A stretch of DNA of 64,000 nucleotides from contig CM051455.1 of the NCBI GenBank assembly GCA_028274465.1, positions 135,132,096 to 135,196,095 on the forward strand. Direction: 5' to 3'. Both the position numbers and the translations under genes were made by a program. Positions 13,291 through 23,221 of the stretch are shown here, one piece after another; the first letter of the stretch is position 1, and every line of letters begins with the position of its first letter. The notes beneath the pieces were generated by a model, which ran no database searches, was not told the origin of the DNA, and saw nothing but the letters and a program-made list of their open reading frames with translations. This DNA comes from Plantago ovata (Eukaryota > Streptophyta > Magnoliopsida > Lamiales > Plantaginaceae).

Positions 13291-13958
13291 TGATTTTTTA
13301 TACCCTCTTAGCGTCCCTAATAACGAAATGAACCACATTAGTTTATCAATTACATTTTAGTCCAAAGTCAACAAAAATTCACTATTTCAAAATTGAATTT
13401 TGATGAAACCAAACAAATTTTAGTGTTTTCAAATAAAAAAGATAAAAAATTAAAAGAAAAACTAAGTAAAATACTAAAATAATAAAATAAATTTTAAAGA
13501 AATAAAACTTAACTAAAATAAAAAAAAATTATCTTCATCATCCCCAAAGCTTCGATACCGTAATTTTTTCCGGTACCGGAGCTCCAGCGCTGAAAACGAT
13601 GGAGCAAGCTGCTCCACCACCATTAACGGTGCAGCAAGCAGCTTGCTCCACTACCAGATTGGTGGAGCAGCAGCTCCACCATTGCTCCACCGTTACGGAC
13701 ACCGAAGCTCCGATACCGGAATTTTCCAGTACCGAAGCTTTAGCGAAGAAGAAGATGGATGGATCTTGTTAAATATTTAATTTTTATTTTATTTTATAAT
13801 TCTATTTAGATTTTTTAAAAAATTTTAAATTAATTTTTTGATTGAAAATATTTGTTTTTGTTAAGTCATGTTTGGTTGGAAGGTGTTTAAAGTGTTGGTC
13901 AACTCAAATGGACTAAAATGTAATTGAGTTTGAACTAAAATGTAATTGGTAACACAAT
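13291..13958. mobile_element. TIR-type non-autonomous element with palindromic GC-rich core
   Basis: Near the left end, caattacattttagtcca (about 13,347) is inverted near the right end at about 13,905-13,925 and again about 25 bp further out. The element is flanked by AGGGTCCAT (13,282-13,290) and AGGGTCCTT (13,959-13,967), an 8/9 match that would fit a Mutator-type 9 bp target duplication. The core at 13,550-13,740 is GC-rich and self-complementary (gagcaagctgctccaccacc and similar), unlike the AT-rich arms. There is no transposase frame. The exact ends are inferred. Confidence 0.55.
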
Positions 13959-13967
13959 AGGGTCCTT

Positions 13968-14408
13968 TTTTAGAAATGTATTTACAGTAAGCCCTTATAA
14001 TCAATTTTCTCTTATGATCTAAGTTGCACTACAATCGACAATAAATTTATTGTCTTTTGTCATTTTAGATAAGATGATGTTAATTATAAACAAAATCTGT
14101 ACAATATGACGTACTTAATTTCGTTTTGGTGATTTTATTGTATTATGCAGAATTGGAGTTCACCGAACAACAGAGGAACTTTGCCTCATCAATTTTGCCA
14201 ATTTTCTGGTCTTTGGCGCTTTGATTATAGTTGAAACTACCTACTGTTTAGCGTTTTATTTTTGGCATCAGTACAACCTTTCCGTACTTATGTTTCATAG
14301 ATTTAGTATTTTTTTCATGGGCATAATCACTCTTTTGATGGACATTTAAAGTGTGATTAGAGAAGTAGTATGTACTAATCAATTCTAACATTTACTATAA
14401 AGTCATAT
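13968..14408. other. Spacer, possibly Helitron interior
   Basis: AT-rich sequence between the palindromic element and the Helitron terminus. A segment after ttatgcag at 14,150 looks like a terminal exon (14,151-14,240), but no protein is recognisable. Confidence 0.3.
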
Positions 14409-14440
14409 ACCCGTCGAGTTTCGACGGGTTGTGAACTAGT
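14409..14440 (+). mobile_element. Helitron 3' terminus
   Basis: A 9 bp stem, acccgtcga / tcgacgggt, with a 3-nt loop (14,409-14,429) is followed six bases later by CTAG (14,436-14,439) and then T. This is the standard Helitron 3' end: a short GC-rich hairpin just before CTRR, with insertion between A and T. The element lies to the left. I could not identify its TC 5' end, and no Rep/helicase frame is present, so it is a non-autonomous or truncated copy. Confidence 0.72.
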
Positions 14441-15486
14441 TTAGGAAGGAAAAGAGTTAGGTAGGGCCGGTAGCTAGGCACAAAGTAACGACTCTCCTAT
14501 CATTGAAACTTCCAAGTACGCCAAATTGAACTGGACAATAGTCTCGAAGGGTCAACTCGGGTCACTCAAAAGGTTTGATTAAGCTGACCCATTTACATGT
14601 GTCAAGGAAATGGTTGCACACACACCAGAATGTCAATATACCTTCAACTGAATTTTTTTGGAAATAGAGTGAAGTTTGGATCAACATGGAAGATAGATGG
14701 GAATTTTATAAATTGCCTGACGTAAGTATTGGGCATAATCTTTTCTAGCTAGTGACTGAAGGTTTTGGAAGTTTCTGCTTCCTGAGTGTCTAGTGAGTTT
14801 GAGTAATACTTAGGTTGCAGCTTACTATCTTTCACCCAGACGTGAGTTGGTGAAAACTGAAGCCTGAGTCCGTTGTGTTTTGTTTTGTGTAGGAAAATAA
14901 TATGTGAAGAGTATGTTTCAACAATTACAATTGTTCAATTAACATGTTAAAGGTAGGCTATGAATAAACTAAAACTAAATGCTTATTTTCACAATGAACT
15001 GTAAATCCCATTTACACTCATATATCACCTAGTTGAATTACCAGAAGTAGATTCATTGTCCACCAAATAAGCAAAACCTTAGAAAAAAGCAACAAACCGA
15101 AAGGAGCAGATCTTTGTACCCCCAAGTGGATTGTGCAGAATTCAAAATGAAATAATATTACCAAAGCAAGTAAACAAAACAAGAAGGTAGGAGTATTCAT
15201 TACATTAGAAGGTATTATGATTTATGAGGCCAAATTAAATCTCATTCCAGTTAAAATATACATTATGAAGCATAATTTTGAGATGCATCTGTTTCATACA
15301 CATTCGATATGATACATTTTACCCCCAAATGCATTGTGCAGAATTCAAAATGCAATAATACTACCAAGGCAAGTAATCAAGCGAAACAAGAAATTAAGAC
15401 GGATTCATAACAACAACAAGTTCCAGGAATTAGAGTCGAGGCATTCGATTAGAGTTCTGAAAACAAAATAAACTACGCATTAGCTA
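14441..15486. other. Intergenic spacer
   Basis: AT-rich, with no recognised gene or RNA. A ~35 bp stretch (accccc-aa-tg-attgtgcagaattcaaaatg) occurs near 15,117 and again near 15,320, a small local duplication. Confidence 0.5.
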
Positions 15487-15985
15487 CTAAAAGTTAAATC
15501 CCAGAATAAGGGGTTGGACAAAACACATAGCATATGGAGTAGGCCTGGAAATCCAACCATACCATTCTGTTTCTTTTCTTCTGGATCGAAACTTAGTCAC
15601 CGCCTGTCCAGCTGTATTGGTCCTTACAGTCAAATTATAACACTTGAACCCCCTACCACCAGCAACATCAGTAAACTCATAATAGTAAAACACCTTGCAG
15701 CCTTCTTGTTCCTTCCCATGGTCGTCTATCAAAGGCGCCGACCATGATGCACAACCACTAATGTAGATTGCACGACTCTCCAAACTTGTTTCAGCAACCC
15801 AAGCCATCATGGCCCAATCAAACCTGAATATCATCCACCTAAATTCTGAAACAAACCCTCCCATATCTAACACCATACATAATTTTATTGCAAACCAAGA
15901 CAAGCTTTTCTTCGATCTCCATTAACCAACCACACATCAGGTGCCTCCATGATGCATAAGGCACTTCAAATCCTTGGTCAACAGT
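15487..15985 (-). pseudogene. DUF295-type F-box protein C-terminal fragment
   Basis: The minus-strand frame at 15,487-15,903 has the flavour of the DUF295 domain found in plant F-box proteins: FRFDWAMMAWVAETSLESRA, then a cysteine- and tyrosine-rich stretch (CKVFYYYEF), ending at a stop at 15,487. The preceding domain segment (PYASWRHLMCGW, EEKLVLVCNK) lies in another frame between about 15,900 and 15,985, so at least one frameshift separates the two. It lies directly downstream of the F-box remnant at 16,036-16,212 and may be the tail of the same broken gene. The family assignment rests on my memory of the domain, not an alignment. Confidence 0.5.
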
Positions 15986-16035
15986 TTCCATTCATCGTCT
16001 TCAAAGCTATAGCTGCATGTTTAGCCTACCATCCA

Positions 16036-16212
16036 TCGTCTTCAAAGCTATCGTCTCCATAATCGAAAGCCAGGATAGGTCTTGTAGACCAAGCATGGTA
16101 CCATAATTTCGATAATAAACAGGTTTGAACAACTTGTTTTTCACCCATGAAATATTGAATGTGCTCAATTATTTTCTCAGGAAATTCTTCTAATGGGATC
16201 TTCTTCTTCTTC
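16036..16212 (-). pseudogene. F-box domain fragment, paralogue of the intact gene at 20,597
   Basis: Read on the minus strand, the segment encodes KKIPLEEFPEKIIEHIQYF, then CLLSKLWYHAW and STRPILAFD. This closely parallels residues ~10-52 of the intact neighbour (KKIPEEIMQHIQSFM, RLLSKSWHQAW, STRPILAFD). The frame is closed downstream by a small tandem duplication of atagctttgaagacgatg near 16,000-16,050. The start codon of this copy lies 3.2 kb away at 19,470, so the coding sequence is split by the insertion between them. Confidence 0.8.
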
Positions 16213-19200
16213 CACTACAAAAAATAATATTTTAAATGACATATTTTAGATGACAATAGGGTTAATTATCATCACAAATTACTTTAAGGTGATATAAAAA
16301 ATGTTGTCATCTTAAATTAATTTGCAATGATAATAAATAATTTTTGTCAAAGTAAAATTATTTTAGATGATAATAAATTGATTTTGTCTACAGAAATCAA
16401 AGTGTTTAGATGATAAAATTATACTTTTTGTCAACATAAAACAATATTTACAAATGAAATCTCCTTGATCTTTAGGTGACAATGTTATATTGTCATAGAA
16501 TTGATAGAATTGAAGAGTCATTCCTTTCCCACCTATTAAAAAAAAAAATCGAAAAAGTCTTTTTCTCAAAACTCTGGGGCAAATTTGAAATTAATAAAAG
16601 TTACTATAAATCTCGGCGGCAAAATAGAAATTAAGCAAAACATTTGTTCCTTTCTGCAATTTATCCATCATCACCACCGATTCTTTTCTAACTAACGAAC
16701 ATAATTAAAGACACAGGAAAAAAAAACCTAATCCTAATTCTCAGCTGACAGGCGACCTGCATCTCTCCATGGATGAAGCCGAAAAAGCTCGATCGATTCG
16801 ATTTTTATGGAGTCCGAAATCACTCGGTTGATAATTTCTAAGCTCTCAGGTAACGACGAGACTCAATTTACTGCTAATTTTCTGATGTTTTGATAGTTTA
16901 GTGCGATTAGAGTTTTGAATTCAACCATTTTATAGTTAGTCGGCTGAATGTAGAGATTTTGTCAAATAGGGGAAGAATTGGTATTGATTGAGTATTTGGC
17001 CATTTGTTTTTATCCTGTAATTCCGTGCCTGGTAGTTTTCACCTAGAGTCTCAAAGTAATCGATTCAATTAAGTGTAGTCTAATTTAGGGTTTTTGAGTT
17101 TGGTTGGAGCTTTGCTTTGAATTGCCTGATAATTTTGGTTCTCCTGTGTTTGCTGCTGCGTTTATCTGTGGGTGACTCCTTGGTGTAGAGTTAGATTTCC
17201 TGACTATTTGCTGTTTACATGATTAGTACAATTGAAATGGTATAGCATGTTTCCAAGATTGAAATGGTTGTTCGGTGAATTTCAGATTGTAATGTTCGTT
17301 CAATTAATTTGTGTAAAATGACATGATATGATCGATGCTTGTTTATTGTATTAGCTTAGGAGTAATAATCTTGCTCTGATTTCAATTTGTGTGATCTAGT
17401 TATTGATCTGATTGGCATTTGATCTAGCGTCTCTGGCTGATCCGCATTGTGGGGCAGCTGGATGGTGGAAGAAAATCAGAGCTGCATCTGTTCTTTAACA
17501 CTAGCATTGTTCTGTTCTTTAACACTAGCATTGTTCTGTTTTTAACACTAGCATTGTTCTGTTCTGAATCAAGTGAAGGCTTCTAATACTTAAGTTCTGG
17601 TAAAAAAGTGAGAAAATATCGGTTTATATTTTGGTTGTTCTTCAATTCAAGTTGTATTCACCTTTTTTCATTCTTCTTTGTTATTCCAGGCTGGAAGTAT
17701 CCAATTGATGCCTATTTCAGTTAAGATTACTTATGGTCATGAAAGAATTCTCATGTCTCTTCAGGTTCTCATATGTCACTAGCTTTTCTTCTTCATTCCC
17801 TGGACATGCTTGCCTGATGTTTAAGATATACTTCTTCATTCTCCTTTAAAGGGAGTTGATCATTTCAAGAAAATTCACTATGCTAATGGAATCATATATG
17901 GGGAGCTTTTTCTTGAGAATGAGTAAATAAGCTGATTAAACTGTCTTATTTGTCCAGTAAATGCTGGTTATTTATTATACAGAACAACTATTTGAATTCT
18001 TATTTCTATATCTATTTATTTTACTCTATAAAGTTGCTTTAGTTTGGCTTTGGGCTGTCCATATAATTTCAGTAGTAGCTTCCTCTCCATTTTCCCTTCA
18101 TTGAACCCGTTTTAAAAGAAAAGCACAGGCTACCAGTGGATTTATTTATTTATTTTTTAAAAAATCTCAGTTTGCGTAGTTGGAAGTATAGCACAAGTAT
18201 AGCATAGATTGGGACCATGTATTTTCTTGTGTGTCGGTGTAGATCTTGGCTGATTGCTTTAGTTAGTTATATTGCACAAGTGCATTGAGCCGTAGTTCTT
18301 GTTTGTGAATACCCCTGCACCTTGTTCATACATACTCAGCGCACTAGTACTTTTCCCATTGTGCATGATGAGGCAATCAGCCACGTCAAGGTCCTTAAGA
18401 CTTTCACCACACACACTGACCAACAGAATGATAAATCCATCAGAGTTATCTTGCTCTTTAATTTCTGCATAATATGACTTGCAGATTTAAAGAACTTGTT
18501 TTTCTGACAGAATGCTATCTATAACATGCATGGCTTTGTTGCAGGAACTCAAAACAAGTGTGATTATTATGGACAACAAGGCAAAGCTTAATTTTTATTG
18601 CGGGTGAGTGCCTTGGTTATTAAATCAACATTTTGTATTACATCATAGTTCTGGTCTCATACTGATGTAGAATAGTAATCAATGTTTTTATTTGTTTAAT
18701 TTAACACTAGCATTACTAGACGAGCACTTTATATAGCATTACTTTGACTTTGTATGCGATATGACAATTTATATAAGCATACTCTATGTTTTAGCGTACA
18801 CATGCAACAATGTTGATCTTAGCTCGAACGGTTTTGCTAATCTAAACATCAACAATGTTGATGATCTCTTTAGTCTTTACCAAAACCTTATCGATCATCT
18901 CTGACCGGATCACGCTTTTGATCATTAGACATTACTTCTTACTAATACTGTCATACTGTGTTGTTGGGGAAATCGGTAACAGTAATTTTGCTTCTGTCTG
19001 CTTTGTTGAATGCAGGTATGGTGCAATTCTTGATAATCTGAGGGGCAGACAAGATTTGATGCAGAGGATTAAAGGATGATGTGTTGTGGACTCAGTAGGG
19101 GACACAAATATAGATCCTAAGGTTTGTGCTCAACTCAATTTAGTTGCATGAGTGTTGCTACATGACCCGTGATCCATGACCAATTTATTATAGAAATGCA

Positions 19201-19420
19201 TGTGTTTTTTAGGTTTCCAAAATGGTAATTCACTGAAGTGTGCTTTGTTGTTACTCCAGACCCAAAAAAAGTGTGCTTTGTTGTTACTCCGGACCCAAAA
19301 TGAACTTGACGACTCTACTATTTTTTTACGCAGTGTTGCCACAGAAATCTGAGGGGGTATATTCAGGTGTTCCTTGACGGTGCTCTAAATCAACAAAGGA
19401 TGGGTGTAAGTTCTTTTTGT
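16213..19420. mobile_element. Insertion with a CACTA-like left end inside the F-box pseudogene
   Basis: The left edge begins CACTACAAAAAAT, the usual end of plant CACTA (En/Spm) elements. It is followed to about 16,500 by direct and inverted copies of agatgacaat / attgtcat motifs, as in CACTA subterminal regions. Both sides of the insertion carry cttcttctt, from the lysine/glutamate-rich N-terminus of the F-box gene. No matching TGTAGTG end is visible on the right, so that end is rearranged or the insertion is composite. The size is ~3.2 kb, with no transposase recognised. Confidence 0.55.
16690..19400 (+). ncRNA. Possible spliced transcript (non-coding or decayed gene) within the insertion
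   Basis: Several segments have exon-like composition and splice borders: ~16,690-16,850 before gtaacg; 17,691-17,764 after ttattccag and before gttctc; 18,546-18,601 after ttgttgcag and before gtgagt; 19,017-19,120 after gaatgcag; and 19,334-19,406 after ttttacgcag and before gtaagt. Joined conceptually they give only short frames (for example YGAILDNLRGRQDLMQRIKG and then a stop). I recognise no protein. It could be a captured gene fragment or a lncRNA; the RNA label is tentative. A 28 bp tandem triplet (17,490-17,565) and a ~35 bp tandem doublet (19,238-19,305) lie in it. Confidence 0.3.
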
Positions 19421-20060
19421 TCTTCTTCTTGTTTTTTGAGAGGATTCTTCTTTTGGTTTCGCATAGCCATGGTTGTTACTTGGACTGAGATTAGCGGCAA
19501 ACCTAATTGAGTATTTCGGTTCTTGATTTCACTACGTACTATATGGAGCCATTCTGTAAGTTATATTATGGCAAATTATGATATATTAACATAACTAATT
19601 CCTCTTAATATGATGTTCAGTAAAAGCTAATTATTACAGGGTCAAGAGCATTAAATCCAGCTGACCCGGTATTATTGGCAGATATTAATCTCCTTTAAAA
19701 GTGAAAGATTAGTGATTATGATGGATGGATTAAATTACTTACCAATTTTGAGTTTTTAACATTCCAAATTCAGTAATAAGGCTTTTAAATTTGTCAAAAT
19801 ATACCTTTTTCACTTATCATTACATTTGATTTTTAATGTATACCAAACACCATAATATATACAATAATATTTTTAAATCTTTCATTTAATCTAATCCACC
19901 ACTAATCCCATCTCTGGTAGAGAAGAGCTCCTATATATATATATAACCTAGCTAGTTCAACTCTGGTTTGGTAATTTACCTGCTTGCCCTAATTAACCAA
20001 ATTCCTATTGAGGGTTAATTAACACTCCAGTTCTGCAAATTAATTAAGGAGACTAGCTAA
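19421..20060 (-). pseudogene. 5' end and promoter of the broken F-box copy
   Basis: ATG at 19,470 on the minus strand starts MAMRNQKK, almost the same as the intact gene (MAMRNQIEEKK, ATG at 22,174). The match continues upstream through ttagcggcaaa, ttcggttcttg and cactacgtact, and into a promoter block (about 19,940-20,050) resembling 22,290-22,395 and 22,440-22,545. The broken and intact genes therefore arose by duplication of a block that included the promoter. Confidence 0.75.
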
Positions 20061-20596
20061 TTGACATTAATTAATTATATACTACGTACGTACTGAAAAT
20101 ATTATATTTTTAATTTGGGTGGAACCTTGCTCTTTGGAATTCTTCTAATAGTAGTACAGTTCTGTTCTCTTTGATAACTTTAGATAACTTCATAGAAAAA
20201 TGCTACCAGTTAAATTGATAGATCAGGTTCTTTCACTTAGCCCTCGATAAATTGTACTCCTCGAAGCGATAATTCTTGATCAATGCTAGTTAAATTGATA
20301 GACAGAGTATTCCAATTTTGTTCAAATGCATTCAATTTCTTCTGAATCATGATCTCTCTTTCATAATCTGTCTTAGATAAAGAATAAATATATATTTAAT
20401 GAGACACCATTTAAACATCCAAACTCAAATACCTGATCACTACTGAGACAACAAAAAAAATAAAACTTATAGCTGTTTAGTACAGACAAGTTCTGCAAAT
20501 TAAAGAGACTAGCTAGCTACAACATTCTGTTTCATATTAAACCAAAAATAAATTGATAATGCATTGTAGTAGTAGCACCAAAAACGCATTCATTAA

Positions 20597-22174
20597 TTAC
20601 CTTCTATCTGAGGCAACACATCTCACCCGGAATGGTACTAAATTCGGACCGTTCACAAATTTTCCCATTTCGATTGTCTGCCACTCCCCGTTAGAGGTTT
20701 CACGTTCGAATTTGTTAAAGTGATACGTGATCGAACTTTGCATCATAGATAAACATTTGGTAGCATTCTTCTGATTTGCCAATAGCTCCTTAGCATGTTG
20801 CATGAAGTCTCTGGTCTTAGACGGCGAATTGTAGAAAACCGAGATTAATGTAATAAATGTGGGGCGGCAATAAACAATCAAAGCAGGCAGAATGGTCTGT
20901 ACTTCCGGACAGTAGTTATTTACAATTAGATTCTCCACAAGAGGTGTAGGTGAACTTGGCAAATCACCGGAAATCTCCATACCAGTATAAGGATTTATAG
21001 TAAGCTGGAGAGATATCCTAGATTTGCATAGTCTTTTTTGAAACTCTCTCAGTCGCACAAACCATGAGCCTTCAACAGCGTACGGTGTCCTAAAATGTAC
21101 TTTAGACTCCCATTCCCTTGACACAGTAGAAAAAGATAAGGCAGGGATATGATACGAGTCAAATCCAAACTTACAAATATTCGGGACATCAAATTCTGCT
21201 TTCTGCACCTTCTCAAACGGAGGAAGTACAAAGTTTAAGTTCTCAAGTGAGTTGCTTGAAATCTGTATATTTTCGTCATATCCTCTACACCAATCCAAAG
21301 ATAAATCCTCAATGCAAGGAAATTTATAGGAGAAATTGGTGAAAAAACTACCTTCTATCCTCACCCCCTTTAAGCGAATAGAACGCAGTTTGTGGAATTC
21401 AGGAACACTACTATTTGTAATAGTCTCAAATGATACTTTTGTCAAGGATCCATTATGAACACGAAGGTACACTAAGTGTAGTAATTCGCCCAATTTAATA
21501 GACATATTCCCTCCCCCAGTGATATATCCAATATCCAAGTTCTCAATGGAAGGACTTCGTAAGAGAATATCTTGAATGATGCTATTATTATCCTCTCCAA
21601 CATCAACATGCTTCATACGTAGAGACACAAGTCGTAAAGCAGTGTGAATCGGCAGCTTCTCCTTAATCAAACAACCTTGGATAGATAATTTGGTCAAACT
21701 TGTTATAGAGAAAACTCTGGAGGGAACATGGAATTTATAAGGTGACAAATAATATCTATCAATCCAGGCCAGATGAAGTTCCTTGACACCCAACTCTGAA
21801 GCGTCATCAACCAATCTGTCAATGAGACTAACGTACCTATTCATATGCTCTCCAATCTTTTCATCAATAATTAAATTAGATACTTCCTTATCAAAAGGAT
21901 ATTTGATGCCACGAATACGGAAATCCAATTTTTGTAATTTGAGTTTGGAGTCCTTGTATCTCTTCATACTTGTCTGAACTGAGTCCCGAATTGCAGAATT
22001 GTCATCTTTCAGCTCCACATCGAAAGCGAGGATTGGGCGGGTAGACCAAGCTTGGTGCCAGGATTTCGATAATAAGCGGGTTTCAGCAGCTTCTCTTACA
22101 TCCATGAACGATTGAATGTGTTGCATTATTTCTTCAGGGATCTTCTTCTCCTCTATTTGGTTTCGCATCGCCAT
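20597..22174 (-). CDS. F-box/LRR-type protein, intact
   Basis: Single-exon gene of 525 codons from ATG at 22,174 to TAG at 20,597. Residues ~10-52 form an F-box (IPEEIMQHIQSFM, RLLSKSWHQAWSTRP), expected to bind SKP1 in an SCF ubiquitin ligase. Residues ~110-330 contain irregular leucine-rich repeats (LGVKELHLAW, LTKLSIQGC, LRLVSLRMKHV, IENLDIGYI, LRSIRLKGV, IEDLSLDWC, LENLNFVLP) that would contact a substrate. The C-terminal ~150 residues have no clear FBD domain. The two-methionine start is supported by conservation in the broken copy at 19,470. A TATA-like element lies ~100 bp upstream. The substrate is unknown; such F-box genes expand quickly in plants, in keeping with the adjacent dead copy. 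Confidence 0.88.
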   Translation of the reverse strand: MAMRNQIEEKKIPEEIMQHIQSFMDVREAAETRLLSKSWHQAWSTRPILAFDVELKDDNSAIRDSVQTSMKRYKDSKLKLQKLDFRIRGIKYPFDKEVSNLIIDEKIGEHMNRYVSLIDRLVDDASELGVKELHLAWIDRYYLSPYKFHVPSRVFSITSLTKLSIQGCLIKEKLPIHTALRLVSLRMKHVDVGEDNNSIIQDILLRSPSIENLDIGYITGGGNMSIKLGELLHLVYLRVHNGSLTKVSFETITNSSVPEFHKLRSIRLKGVRIEGSFFTNFSYKFPCIEDLSLDWCRGYDENIQISSNSLENLNFVLPPFEKVQKAEFDVPNICKFGFDSYHIPALSFSTVSREWESKVHFRTPYAVEGSWFVRLREFQKRLCKSRISLQLTINPYTGMEISGDLPSSPTPLVENLIVNNYCPEVQTILPALIVYCRPTFITLISVFYNSPSKTRDFMQHAKELLANQKNATKCLSMMQSSITYHFNKFERETSNGEWQTIEMGKFVNGPNLVPFRVRCVASDRR

Positions 22175-22274
22175 TGCCGTTGTTGCTTAGACAGAGATTA
22201 GCGGCAAATCTAATAGAGTATTATTATTAGTAGTATTAACTTGATTGATTTCGGTTCTTGCACTACGTACTGTG

Positions 22275-22283
22275 TATATATAA
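22275..22283 (-). promoter_or_regulatory. TATA box of the F-box/LRR gene
   Basis: On the minus strand the sequence reads TTATATATA, about 100 bp upstream of the ATG at 22,174. Spacing to the start fits a short 5'UTR. Confidence 0.5.
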
Positions 22284-22872
22284 TGCCAATTAATTAAACC
22301 AAGTTCAACTCTGTTTTAGTAAATGAACTCCTACGTACGTATCCTAACCAAATTCCTATTCGAGGTTGATTATCACAAAATCGTTTAGGAGACCACGTAA
22401 TACTAGACTACGACTAGTTAAGTTGAGCCTCCTTGTCCTAATTGAGTATTATTTCGACTCTGTTTTCGTAGTAATTTACCTCCTTCTCCTAACCAAATTC
22501 CTATTCAGGTTAATTATCACAAAATCTTTTAGAAGACCGTTATAATAAACCGATCGTTATTTGTATTGATCACATGATCAGGGTGGGGTCTAATAGTTAA
22601 AAACGTTAACGGTTGAAATTTGAAGCCTAACGGTAGGTGTCAGGAAGTAAGAAATTAACGGAGCACTAATTTAGGTGTAATTTAGCTATTACCCAGGGGA
22701 GTGTTGTGTAAAAAGTCCATTAACTTATTCGATTATCTACATCAAATATGTTGACCGATGGTGTTTGCAAATATGAATTATTATTAGAGCAACCAACATA
22801 AAATTGGTCGCTAGTCTCCTACAATATTAATTACAGCGCGCGTACATCATGATCGATCAAACTTAATTTGCT
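22284..22872. other. F-box gene promoter region with internal duplication
   Basis: Two diverged ~105 bp copies (22,290-22,395 and 22,440-22,545), sharing ctaaccaaattcctattc and attatcacaaaatc, lie upstream of the intact F-box gene. A third relative sits upstream of the broken copy at 19,940-20,050. The remainder to 22,872 holds nothing I recognise. Confidence 0.65.
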
Positions 22873-23124
22873 TTAGTTGGGAAGAAGACCATGTCGAGTT
22901 GCAGTAGCAGCAGTATCATCATAGCAGACATGATAGCAAGAAATGAAGCAAGTCATGTCAATTGAAGGCTCACCGGTTATACAGTGCTCAAGTATGCACC
23001 CATGGTAGCACCTCGATTTTGAATCTTCTTTTACAGGCCCAAAATACGCACCCGCCGCACTGCTCGTATAAACAGCAACCGCCATCATTATCATTAACCA
23101 GAAGCATACGCGTTCACACTTCAT
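22873..23124 (-). CDS. Small secreted cysteine-rich peptide (thionin-like)
   Basis: 83-aa protein, ATG at 23,124. Residues 1-26 form a signal peptide (WLMIMMAVAVYT core, likely cleavage after SSAAGA). The mature part has six cysteines in the pattern C-x3-C-x4-C-x10-C-x3-C-x3-C (residues 39-67), the paired CxxxC arrangement seen in plant thionin-like and related secreted peptides. The frame is open further upstream but only from a GTG, and a TATA box at 23,213-23,221 would start transcription near 23,185, which favours the ATG at 23,124. There is no intron and no close paralogue in the window. Likely apoplastic; a defence or reproductive signalling role is possible but not shown. Confidence 0.68.
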   Translation of the reverse strand: MKCERVCFWLMIMMAVAVYTSSAAGAYFGPVKEDSKSRCYHGCILEHCITGEPSIDMTCFISCYHVCYDDTAATATRHGLLPN

Positions 23125-23212
23125 CGAAAATACAAGGGGGTAAACCCAAAAAAAACTCGTAATATATATGTAACCGTCCTGTTTGATGATGTACACTGAT
23201 TGTAATTGCCTC

Positions 23213-23221
23213 TATATATAG
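23213..23221 (-). promoter_or_regulatory. TATA box of the cysteine-rich peptide gene
   Basis: CTATATATAGA within ctctatatatagaggg, a near-palindromic TATA element about 90 bp upstream of the chosen ATG. Confidence 0.6.

Noticed and set aside
22873..23196. Longer version of the cysteine-rich peptide starting at 23,196
   Set aside because: That start is GTG and lies upstream of the likely transcription start; ATG at 23,124 gives a clean signal peptide.
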